13,929 nucleotides of DNA from an uncultured Clostridia bacterium (GCA_937922005.1 CAKZWV010000020.1:1-13929), one strand, 5' to 3'; positions 7,425-13,519 are shown, numbered from the stretch's first letter. The notes: a model not told the origin generated them from the sequence alone. Program-made: numbers and translations.

Positions 7425-7646
7425 ATGGCAAAAGAAGATCTCATTGAAGTACAAGGAGTGGTCCTAGAGGCCTTACCTGATGCCAGGTTTAAAGTTGAAA
7501 TTGATGGAACCGGACATCTTGTAACAGCACACTTAGCTGGTAAACTCAAGATGCACAACATCAAGATCCTACCTGGTGATCATGTCAGATTGGAGCTAAC
7601 CCCGTACGACTTGTCGATGGGACGCATTACCTGGCGTGGCAAATAG
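7425..7646 (+). CDS. infA: Translation initiation factor IF-1
   Basis: IF-1 is an S1/OB-fold protein that binds the 30S A site during initiation and helps IF-2 and IF-3. The 73-residue product begins MAKEDLIEVQGVVLEALP and contains the conserved HLAGKLKMHNIKILPGD, VRLELTPYDLSMGRITWR core. Usual length is 72; here one extra residue lies in the IDGTGH turn. The start at 7425 follows GGAGG at 7415-7419. An in-frame ATG at 7413 overlaps this site and would add four residues, so it is rejected. It is 17 nt from map, but 202 nt from rpmJ, the second large gap in the operon. Confidence 0.97.
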   Translation: MAKEDLIEVQGVVLEALPDARFKVEIDGTGHLVTAHLAGKLKMHNIKILPGDHVRLELTPYDLSMGRITWRGK

Positions 7647-7677
7647 AGGTAAGATAGACCAAAATCCTGACTTTTAG

Positions 7678-7706
7678 TTGATCTTTCGGGATTATTTTGG
7701 TAATAT
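7678..7706 (+). promoter_or_regulatory. Candidate sigma-A promoter upstream of rpmJ-rpoA
   Basis: TTGATC (7678-7683) and TAATAT (7701-7706) are separated by exactly 17 bp, and TGG directly before the second box gives an extended -10 (TGn). Each box matches the consensus at four of six positions. The site lies after infA and before the alpha-operon genes, where a secondary promoter would make sense. It overlaps the CCAAAA/TTTTGG inverted repeat. The sequence is moderately supportive only. Confidence 0.35.
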
Positions 7707-7736
7707 ATGTAATTGCTGATATTTTGATTCTTCCTG

Positions 7737-7768
7737 ACTAAGCTGCGTCTTTTTGGAGGTGGCTTAGT
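7737..7768 (+). promoter_or_regulatory. Hairpin with a ribosome-binding-like GGAGG in its 3' side
   Basis: ACTAAGC (7737-7743) is the reverse complement of GCTTAGT (7762-7768). In RNA the stem can extend through two G-U pairs and one C-G pair, giving ten pairs and a 12-nt loop. A GGAGG (7755-7759) lies partly in the loop and stem, while a second GGAGG (7771-7775) lies just after the stem. This could modulate translation from the ATG at 7780. No regulator is known from the sequence. Confidence 0.4.
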
Positions 7769-7848
7769 GTGGAGGAGTTATGACAAAACTTTTCCTAGAT
7801 TGTCTAGACCCTTTGGCCATGGAGACTAGGGAAGGGAAGGAGGACAAT

Positions 7849-7965
7849 ATGAAAGTTAGACCCTCAGTAAAACCAATGTGTGAAAAGTGTAAGGTCATTA
7901 AACGGAGGGGCAGAGTTATGGTGATCTGCTCCAATCCAAAACATAAACAAAGACAGGGCAAATAG
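7849..7965 (+). CDS. rpmJ: 50S ribosomal protein L36, zinc form
   Basis: L36 is the smallest 50S protein and sits near the base of the L7/L12 stalk. The 38-residue product is MKVRPSVKPMCEKCKVIKRR followed by a segment ending KHKQRQGK, of normal length (37-38). It has the four zinc ligands C11, C14, C27 and H32, so it is the zinc-containing form. The start at 7849 has GGAGG 5-6 nt upstream. The same frame is open upstream to an ATG at 7780 that also has a good ribosome binding site, which would give a 61-residue form with 23 extra residues. The short form fits the family and is preferred. Confidence 0.95.
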   Translation: MKVRPSVKPMCEKCKVIKRRGRVMVICSNPKHKQRQGK

Positions 7966-8000
7966 ACCCATAAAAAGACCATAACAAACGGAGGTAAATG

Positions 8001-8372
8001 ATGGCACGTATCCTAGGAGTTGATTTGCCCAATAATAAACGGGTGGAAATCGGCCTAACGGCAATCTACGGGATCGGAAGACCCACTGCCGAAAAAATTG
8101 TGGCAGAGTGTGAAATTGATCCGGCAACCAGGGTAAAAGATTTGACTGATGCTGATCTTACAAAGATCCGTGATTGCATTGATAAGCATTGTATTGTAGA
8201 AGGTGATCTCAGAAGACAGACCAATATGAACATCAAAAACTTGGTGGAGATTGGTTGCTATCGGGGACGCAGACATAAGGCAAATCTCCCGGTAAGGGGA
8301 CAGAGAACCAGAACCAATGCCAGAACCAGAAAAGGTCCCAAGAGAACTGTGGCTGGCAAGAAGGAGGCGTAA
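8001..8372 (+). CDS. rpsM: 30S ribosomal protein S13
   Basis: S13 lies in the 30S head, forms bridges to the 50S subunit and contacts P-site tRNA through its C-terminal tail. The 123-residue product has MARILGVDLPNNKRVEIGLT, the helix-two-turn-helix IYGIGRPTAEKIV, and the C-terminal PVRGQRTRTNARTRKGPKRT. Two ATGs are adjacent, at 7998 and 8001. GGAGG at 7990-7994 is 3 nt from the first and 6 nt from the second, and the second gives the conserved MARI start, so 8001 is chosen. rpsK follows after only 3 nt. Confidence 0.97.
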   Translation: MARILGVDLPNNKRVEIGLTAIYGIGRPTAEKIVAECEIDPATRVKDLTDADLTKIRDCIDKHCIVEGDLRRQTNMNIKNLVEIGCYRGRRHKANLPVRGQRTRTNARTRKGPKRTVAGKKEA

Positions 8373-8375
8373 CCT

Positions 8376-8774
8376 ATGGCAAGTCCGAAAAAGACTGTTC
8401 AGCGTAAGCGTAGAAGAGATCGAATCAATGTGGAAAAGGGCCAGGCCCATCTTCATTGTTCTTTCAATAACACTATTGTGACCATTACGGACATGCAAGG
8501 GAATGCGATTTCCTGGAGCAGTTCCGGGGCCCATAACATGCGGGGCACCCGTAAAGGTACTTCTTTTGCAGCCCAATTATGCGCCGAGACCGCTGCCAAC
8601 GTAGCCAAGGAGCGTGGGATGCGTGAAATTGAAGTTTATGTCAAAGGTCCGGGTCTAGGTAGAGAGGCTGCCATCCGTGCCTTAGAGACAGTGGGGCTCA
8701 AAGTCACTTTGATTAAAGACGTGACCCCCATCCCGCATAATGGTTGTCGTCCACCAAAGAGACGTAGAGTATAG
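8376..8774 (+). CDS. rpsK: 30S ribosomal protein S11
   Basis: S11 lies on the 30S platform near the mRNA exit and the anti-Shine-Dalgarno region, with S7 and S18. The 132-residue product has a basic N-terminus, then GQAHLHCSFNNTIVTITDMQ, GTSFAAQLCAE, VKGPGLGREAAIRAL and the C-terminal DVTPIPHNGCRPPKRRRV, all conserved. A GGAGG inside the end of rpsM serves as its ribosome binding site. rpoA follows directly after 24 nt; rpsD (S4), which in most Clostridia lies here, is absent, as in the Bacillus arrangement. Confidence 0.98.
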   Translation: MASPKKTVQRKRRRDRINVEKGQAHLHCSFNNTIVTITDMQGNAISWSSSGAHNMRGTRKGTSFAAQLCAETAANVAKERGMREIEVYVKGPGLGREAAIRALETVGLKVTLIKDVTPIPHNGCRPPKRRRV

Positions 8775-8798
8775 GCCAGTACTTAGGAGGAGGTAAGG

Positions 8799-9746
8799 AT
8801 GCCAAATATTGAGTTTAAAATTGAATGCGTTGAACATAACGAAGATGATTCGTATGGTAAATATCAAGTTGGTCCTCTCGAGAGTGGCTATGGAACGACT
8901 ATTGGTAACGCCTTAAGGCGAGTCCTACTCTCTTCCTTACCAGGTGCCGCCGTAACGGCCATAAGTATCGACGGTGTCAGTCACGAATTTTCTACCATAC
9001 CCGGTATGAATGAGGATGTAACTGAGTTAATCCTCAATATTAAAGCCATCCGTACCAGACTGTTGGTTCCAGAACGTCGGTCGATGGTTCTTCAGGCCAA
9101 AGCTGATCAAACGGGACCGGTTTACGCCTCGGACTTGATCTGCGACAGTGGCCTTGAAATTTCAAATCCAGATCTCTTTATCGGAACATTGAATGGCAAG
9201 AGTGATGTGCATATTACTATGAATGTGGATCGCGGGGTAGGGTATCGTGATTCTGATGCCAATAAAGACCCGGGTGCAGAAATTGGTGTGATTGCGATTG
9301 ATTCAATCTTTAGCCCCGTTCGGCGAGTCAATTATTACAAGGAAAATGCTCGCGTAGGAGATGTCACGGATCTGGATATGTTAATCCTTGAGGTTGAGAC
9401 TGACGGGACCCTGCCAACATATGATGCAATTTCTTATGCTGCAAGATGTCTCATTAAGCACTTGGAAAAGTTTATCTACATTAACGATATTTTGGCCAAA
9501 ACCGATGAGCAAAAAGATTCAGGAACCACAGTTAAGGATGAAACTTTGGATCGGCCCATCGATGAATTAAATTTTTCTGTCCGTACCTATAACTGTTTAA
9601 AACGAGCTAATATTCATACGCTACGTGACTTAGTTGCCTGGAAGGAGTCCGATCTTTCCAATGTGCGCAACTTAGGTGACAAGTCTTTAACAGAACTCAA
9701 GGACAAGATGAAAGAACTAGAACTATCCTTTGCCCCTGAAGACTAG
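8799..9746 (+). CDS. rpoA: DNA-directed RNA polymerase subunit alpha
   Basis: The alpha dimer nucleates RNA polymerase assembly, and its C-terminal domain binds UP elements and activators. The 315-residue product is of normal length. The N-terminal domain (about 1-230) shows ESGYGTTIGNALRRVLLSSLPGAAV, GMNEDVTELILNIK and the dimerisation/assembly motifs with SPVRRVNYYKENARVG. A short polar linker is followed by the C-terminal domain from about residue 258 (NFSVRTYNCLKRANIHTLRDL, NLGDKSLTELKDKM), which keeps the helix-hairpin-helix DNA-binding pattern. The ATG follows AGGAGGAGG. It is the fourth gene after the 202-nt leader. Confidence 0.98.
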   Translation: MPNIEFKIECVEHNEDDSYGKYQVGPLESGYGTTIGNALRRVLLSSLPGAAVTAISIDGVSHEFSTIPGMNEDVTELILNIKAIRTRLLVPERRSMVLQAKADQTGPVYASDLICDSGLEISNPDLFIGTLNGKSDVHITMNVDRGVGYRDSDANKDPGAEIGVIAIDSIFSPVRRVNYYKENARVGDVTDLDMLILEVETDGTLPTYDAISYAARCLIKHLEKFIYINDILAKTDEQKDSGTTVKDETLDRPIDELNFSVRTYNCLKRANIHTLRDLVAWKESDLSNVRNLGDKSLTELKDKMKELELSFAPED

Positions 9747-9799
9747 GGCAGGCCACATTGTAAAGGAAAGTTCCAAAGGGAAGGCAATAGGAGGAAGCA

Positions 9800-10369
9800 A
9801 TGCCTAATTATAGAAAGCTGAACCGGAAAGGGTATGTGAGAAAATCCATGCTGAAAGGCATGACTTCTACCTTACTCGTTGAGGGAAGTATCGTGACCAC
9901 TGTGGCACGAGCCAAAGAGATCCAGCAAATTGCAGAAAAGTTGATCCACCGGGCAATCTTAGAAAAAGATAACTTTACGACTCGGGAAATCAAAGTTTCT
10001 TCTGCCAAATTGGATGACAAGGGCAGAAAGGTTCTGCAAAGCAAGGATAGTAAGCGTGGCACCAAGTATGATGTTGTCGAGAGAGTTGTCAGCACCAAAA
10101 CGGTACAGGTAGATTACCCATCAAGGCTAGCCGCTCGTCGTTTAGCTATGCGTAAGCTGGTTAATGTATCTGATGAGTATGGACAAAAGCGTAACACTGT
10201 CAACTATCTCTTTGATACCTTGGCTCCCCAAATTACAAAGTCTGAAGGTGGCTATACCAGCATCATCAAGCTGGGGCCGCGTAGAGGCGATGGGGCAGAG
10301 ATGGCCCTCCTTCGCATCGACGAACATCCGGCTTTACAGGAATCGACCGAGGATGAGCAACAAGACTAG
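9800..10369 (+). CDS. rplQ: 50S ribosomal protein L17 with central insertion
   Basis: L17 lies near the polypeptide exit tunnel on the 50S subunit. The 189-residue product is much longer than the 112-130 residues of B. subtilis- or E. coli-type L17. The conserved N-terminus (MPNYRKLNRKGYVRKSMLKG, IVTTVARAKEIQQIAEKLI) spans residues 1-50. Residues about 53-107 are an insertion in place of the short TLGKRGDLH-type loop. The family resumes with PSRLAARRLAMRKL and ends with GGYTSIIKLGPRRGDGAEMALLRI (150-173), plus a 16-residue acidic tail. Related insertions occur in some Clostridia. AGGAGG precedes the ATG. The last 17 nt overlap the ecfA gene. Confidence 0.96.
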   Translation: MPNYRKLNRKGYVRKSMLKGMTSTLLVEGSIVTTVARAKEIQQIAEKLIHRAILEKDNFTTREIKVSSAKLDDKGRKVLQSKDSKRGTKYDVVERVVSTKTVQVDYPSRLAARRLAMRKLVNVSDEYGQKRNTVNYLFDTLAPQITKSEGGYTSIIKLGPRRGDGAEMALLRIDEHPALQESTEDEQQD

Positions 10370-12476
10370 GATTCAAAATCCAATTAGGTCAATAGAAGAG
10401 GGGCCTGCAGCAACCCTAGGGGAGCTGGGGTCCTTTTTTCTACCCCCAAATACTCCTGCCCCTGCCCACGGGCCAGCTGCTCTTGGTGAGCTTGAAAAAC
10501 AAGTGGATGCCCCTTCTGAGCTGGATGCCCCTTCTCAGCTTGAAAGACAAGAGGCTAACCTTTCCGGGGTAGAAACACATAAATCTGTTAGACACGGGCC
10601 CCAAGTTCATCTTTCAGCGATTGAGGCCCGGCAGCTTTGCTTTTCCTATGAGGCCAATCAGCACATCCTTGAAGACCTTACTTTTACTATTAAACCGGGC
10701 ACGTGGAGCCTCATCGTTGGTTCTAATGGGTCAGGGAAATCCACTCTGGCCAAGCTTTTAGTGGCCTTAGAATTAGGGGACCAGGGGGAGATCCTTTTTT
10801 TTGGACAACCTTTAAGTACCGTTGAGGACCTTCAAGCCATTCGCCAACAAACATCCTTAGTCTTGCAAAATCCAGATAACCAAATGGTGGGTGCCACTTG
10901 TGAAAGTGACGTGGCCTTCGGTCCAGAAAACATGGGCCAGCCTGCTCAGGAAATTCGTAACCGTGTGGATGCACTTTTAGCTTTGGTTGGCTTAAGCGAT
11001 AAGGCCCAGGTCTTCCCCCCCAACTTATCCGGTGGGGAAAAACAGCGTTTGGCGATCGCTGGTGCCTTGGCCCTTAAGGCAAAGATTTTAGTCTTGGATG
11101 AAAGTACGGCTATGCTAGATCCTCAGGCAAGGGTGGAGATCTTAGAGGAAATATCTCGCCTAAAAAGGGACCTGGGTTTAACCGTGGTAGAGGTTAGCCA
11201 TCTCTCAGAGAGTATGCCTTATGTCGATCAGGTTATGGTTATTGATCAAAAGAAAATCTGTTTCCATGGTTCAGTAGGTGATTATCTTCATGCCATGTCG
11301 GATCCTGAGGCAAAAGCGCCCGTTTCCATCACGACCTTGCTGGATCCTGGGGCGGATAGCCCTGTATCAATCTCTGCCTTGCCGCTTCCTGTTCCCTGGC
11401 ATATCCGCCTTTTGTCCCAGATACCTTCGAACTGGCGGCCATTTCTTGAGAGAGCAGATGGGGTGGAAGCTGGACATGTCTTGGCTTCTGCATTGAGCAA
11501 AGATCTTGATCGATCGACCCTGGTTTACCGCCATGAGAAAGCTGTTCGGTCTATAGAAGCCTTACGAGATAAACCGGCCTGTCGAGCACCCCAATCCTCG
11601 CTTATGAAGGCCCATCACTTATCTTATACTTATCCGGCTGGGGCAGGACCATCGAGAAAGGCCCTAAAAGAGATTGACTTTGCCTTACCCGCTCATAGCT
11701 TGACCATGATCCTAGGAGCCTCCGGGTCGGGTAAATCTACTCTGGCTGGTCTACTCAACGGTCTTCGTATCCCAACAGATGGTGAATTAGAGATTGGCTC
11801 CTGGTCTTGGGGGGAGGTCCGCCGCCAGCCCAAAAGAAAACAAAAGATAGCCATCCGTCAACTTCGTTCCCAGGTAGGCCTCGTCTTTCAATACCCAGAA
11901 CACCAACTCTTTGCCCCCACCGTGGCGGAAGATATATTATTTGCACCAAGATGTCAGGGAGTATTTGGGGAGAGCAAGGAGGCCCTCAGCTTGGCTAGCC
12001 ATTATTTAGACTTGGTTGGCCTGGATGCATCTTTCTTAGATAAAAATCCTTTTTTGTTATCTGGGGGTGAACAAAGAAAGGTGGCTCTGGCAGGAGTTTT
12101 GGCCGCAGAACCTCGAATTTTGGTCTTGGATGAGGTTCAAGCCGGTCTGGATCCTGACGGACAGAGACAATTGTGGGCGATTCTTTCAGAATGGCAGAGC
12201 CAGGGGGACCGGGAACTTGTGATGATTACCCATGATATGGACCTAGCGGCTGATAGGGCAGACCATATTTTGGTTTTGGACCAGGGAACGGTGAGCTATG
12301 AGGGCGATCCCGCTGATTTCTTTGGACAAAAAGATTTGGTGGCCCGGGTAGGGTTGAATCTGCCAGCTGCTCTGATTTGGGCAGAGGCCTTTACGGGAGC
12401 TCTGGACCTTCCCAATCCTTGCCGGAATGGGGTGGAAGTGGAAACTTACTGTAGGGCGATGTTGGGAATAGACTAA
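10353..12476 (+). CDS. Fused ECF transporter ATPases EcfA1-EcfA2
   Basis: This one 707-residue chain carries both ATPases that power ECF vitamin/metal importers; Bacillota normally encode them as two genes (ecfA1, ecfA2). ABC domain 1 (about 89-312): Walker A GSNGSGKST (123-131), Q-loop Q172, signature LSGGEKQR (225-232), Walker B with D249/E250, D-loop AMLDP, H283. ABC domain 2 (about 416-655): Walker A GASGSGKST (455-463), Q513, LSGGEQRK (569-576), D593/E594, AGLDP, H627. The ESTAMLDP and AGLDP D-loops fit the A1-A2 order. Both sites look catalytically complete. Residues 1-88 are low complexity, and a roughly 100-residue linker joins the domains. The ATG at 10353 lies inside rplQ (17-nt overlap) with only a weak AGGAA site, implying coupling. 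Confidence 0.93.
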   Translation: MSNKTRIQNPIRSIEEGPAATLGELGSFFLPPNTPAPAHGPAALGELEKQVDAPSELDAPSQLERQEANLSGVETHKSVRHGPQVHLSAIEARQLCFSYEANQHILEDLTFTIKPGTWSLIVGSNGSGKSTLAKLLVALELGDQGEILFFGQPLSTVEDLQAIRQQTSLVLQNPDNQMVGATCESDVAFGPENMGQPAQEIRNRVDALLALVGLSDKAQVFPPNLSGGEKQRLAIAGALALKAKILVLDESTAMLDPQARVEILEEISRLKRDLGLTVVEVSHLSESMPYVDQVMVIDQKKICFHGSVGDYLHAMSDPEAKAPVSITTLLDPGADSPVSISALPLPVPWHIRLLSQIPSNWRPFLERADGVEAGHVLASALSKDLDRSTLVYRHEKAVRSIEALRDKPACRAPQSSLMKAHHLSYTYPAGAGPSRKALKEIDFALPAHSLTMILGASGSGKSTLAGLLNGLRIPTDGELEIGSWSWGEVRRQPKRKQKIAIRQLRSQVGLVFQYPEHQLFAPTVAEDILFAPRCQGVFGESKEALSLASHYLDLVGLDASFLDKNPFLLSGGEQRKVALAGVLAAEPRILVLDEVQAGLDPDGQRQLWAILSEWQSQGDRELVMITHDMDLAADRADHILVLDQGTVSYEGDPADFFGQKDLVARVGLNLPAALIWAEAFTGALDLPNPCRNGVEVETYCRAMLGID
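10506..10541 (+). repeat. Two-unit 18-bp tandem repeat in the EcfA N-terminus
   Basis: GATGCCCCTTCTGAGCTG (10506-10523) is followed directly by GATGCCCCTTCTCAGCTT (10524-10541); 16 of 18 bases match. It encodes DAPSEL-DAPSQL in the low-complexity tail before the first ABC domain. The tail also holds two similar (A)LGEL segments. This looks like recent tandem duplication in an unconstrained region. Confidence 0.8.
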
Positions 12477-12623
12477 GGATATGATCAAGGCGACGATCAA
12501 GGAGACGATCAAGGCCACGATCAAGGCGATGATCCAGGCGATGTACGGATCCAAAACTAGGTTCGCCCTCAGGGAGAGGCCTTAGCCGAGACTGGACCCA
12601 CGACCGAGAGAGAAAGGATTAGG
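12477..12623 (+). other. 147-nt gap between the EcfA fusion and ecfT
   Basis: The gap begins with a five-unit 12-bp tandem repeat (12483-12542). The following 80 nt show no clear promoter or terminator. The frame of the upstream ecfA gene stays open after its TAA to a TAG at 12558-12560, encoding DQGD-type repeats. A second frame has an ATG at 12481 and runs 34 codons to a TAG at 12583-12585, but its AAGGA is only one base from the ATG, so translation is doubtful. The ecfT ribosome binding site AAAGGA (12613-12618) lies at the end. Confidence 0.6.
12483..12542 (+). repeat. Five-unit 12-bp tandem repeat
   Basis: The units are GATCAAGGCGAC, GATCAAGGAGAC, GATCAAGGCCAC, GATCAAGGCGAT and GATCCAGGCGAT, head to tail with no spacers. 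Each starts with GATC. Read in the frame of the upstream ecfA gene, the units encode DQGD, DQGD, DQGH, DQGD, DPGD. Read in the opposite strand they encode a hydrophobic IAL/IVALIV-type run. Copy number may vary between strains by slippage. Confidence 0.93.
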
Positions 12624-13427
12624 ATGGGAAGCTATCAGTTGGGACAGTATTACCCGACAAAATCATTTTTGCATGACCTGGACGGGAGGTCCAAACTCTT
12701 TGCCCTCCTTTTGTTTTTGATTGTTCTCTACCAGAGCCATAGCTTTCTTGTATTTGCGGGTCTAACTGGCCTCTTTCTTGTTCTATGGGCTCTTAGCCGG
12801 GTCCCTTGGCAAATACTCCTTCGCCCCTTGCGTGCCATCCGTCTTTTTTTCTGGATTACTTTTTTCCTGGATTTTTTCTGGCCAAACCCGGGGGAGTTGA
12901 CCTATGCTTTGCCAGGCCTGTCTTTCCTGTCTTTTAGCCTGGAGAGCCTGGGGCGTGGCTTCTTTTTTACTTGGCGGCTGGCCTTAATGGTTCTTACCTC
13001 TAATCTCTTAGTCTGTATGGCAACAGCGCCCCCGGCCTTAGCCCAGGCCATGGAGAAGAGCCTTTCCTGGCTATGTCCCACAGAAAAAAGTCGACGTAAA
13101 GTCCGAGATTTCTCCCTTCTCCTGACCCTGGCTCTCAATTTTATCCCTCATATCTTAGAAGATGCTCAAAAGATCCAGGCTGCCCAGATCTCCCGGGGTG
13201 CCGATTACTCAGGCTGGCGTAAAATCAAGACCTTTTCCACCCTCTTAATCCCCCTCTTTTTTGCAAGCTTTAGGAGAGCCCAGGACTTAGCCGTGGCCAT
13301 GCAGGCAAGAGGATTTGTTCCGGGAGCCCAACGTGGGAGCCTATACCCGGCAAAATTTGCCAAGGAAGACTGGTACTTTGTCTTAATCTTTGCAGCCTCT
13401 ATGGGTGCCTTGGTTTGCTTGGCCTAG
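12624..13427 (+). CDS. ecfT: ECF transporter transmembrane subunit EcfT
   Basis: EcfT is the membrane scaffold that couples the two ATPases to interchangeable substrate-binding S components. The 267-residue product has the family length. It begins with the typical FLHDLDGRSKL segment (15-25), has several hydrophobic helices (about 24-58, 70-87, 110-134, 161-176, 201-216, 250-266), and carries the two coupling-helix motifs S190-R191-G192 (AQISRG) and A228-R229-G230 (MQARG) that contact the ATPases. AAAGGA is 5 nt before the ATG. No S component is nearby, as expected for the group II module that serves many S proteins. truA, the usual next gene, does not follow. Confidence 0.94.
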   Translation: MGSYQLGQYYPTKSFLHDLDGRSKLFALLLFLIVLYQSHSFLVFAGLTGLFLVLWALSRVPWQILLRPLRAIRLFFWITFFLDFFWPNPGELTYALPGLSFLSFSLESLGRGFFFTWRLALMVLTSNLLVCMATAPPALAQAMEKSLSWLCPTEKSRRKVRDFSLLLTLALNFIPHILEDAQKIQAAQISRGADYSGWRKIKTFSTLLIPLFFASFRRAQDLAVAMQARGFVPGAQRGSLYPAKFAKEDWYFVLIFAASMGALVCLA

Positions 13428-13467
13428 GAAATTATCTTTTCTTTCAAAAATTTTTTTAGATATTCTC

Positions 13468-13494
13468 TTGACAATATATATATATATATATAAT
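13468..13494 (+). promoter_or_regulatory. Promoter with an alternating AT tract as spacer
   Basis: There is a perfect -35 TTGACA (13468-13473) and a perfect -10 TATAAT (13489-13494). The 15-bp spacer consists only of alternating AT, and the alternating run covers 13474-13492, so it also makes part of the -10. The optimal spacer is 17 bp, which one added AT unit would give. The expected start of transcription is near 13500-13502. The promoter would drive the downstream ABC transporter gene after a leader of about 145 nt. Confidence 0.65.
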
Positions 13495-13508
13495 GCTAAT
13501 TTGCAATG

Positions 13509-13519
13509 ACTGACTCAGT
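13509..13519. promoter_or_regulatory. Small palindrome just downstream of the promoter
   Basis: ACTGA-C-TCAGT is a perfect 11-bp palindrome with a central C, about 15 bp downstream of the -10 box. The position would suit a repressor operator. It is short, so chance is not excluded. Confidence 0.3.

Larger units (their letters stand above)
7647..7848 (+). other. 202-nt gap between infA and rpmJ
   Basis: This gap contains a candidate promoter (7678-7706) and an imperfect inverted repeat in which CCAAAA (7659-7664) pairs with TTTTGG (7695-7700). It also holds a second hairpin (7737-7768) and a well-placed GGAGG (7771-7775) followed by an ATG at 7780 in frame with rpmJ. No T-run follows the stems, so an intrinsic terminator is not supported. 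The region probably forms the leader and promoter of the rpmJ-rpsM-rpsK-rpoA-rplQ part. It could also hold a short leader peptide or an N-terminally extended rpmJ start. Confidence 0.45.

Noticed and set aside
2188..7808. Shared ATTGTCTAGA 10-mer at 2188-2197 and 7799-7808
   Set aside because: A single 10-base match between two gaps is expected by chance in a window of this size.
10164..10352. Upstream extension of the EcfA fusion to an ATG inside rplQ
   Set aside because: It would overlap rplQ by over 200 nt in another frame; the ATG at 10353 with a 17-nt overlap is the sensible start.
12483..12542. Tandem repeats as a CRISPR array or replication iterons
   Set aside because: The units are 12 bp with no spacers, which excludes CRISPR; no origin genes such as dnaA or repA lie nearby.
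12243..12554. Minus-strand frame with a hydrophobic, membrane-like start made by the 12-bp repeat
   Set aside because: The hydrophobic run is the reverse reading of the GATCAAGG units and then continues antisense to the second EcfA ABC domain; no promoter or ribosome binding site supports it.
13440..13462. AAAAATTTTTTT after ecfT as a terminator
   Set aside because: There is a T-run but no GC-rich stem before it, so an intrinsic terminator is not supported.
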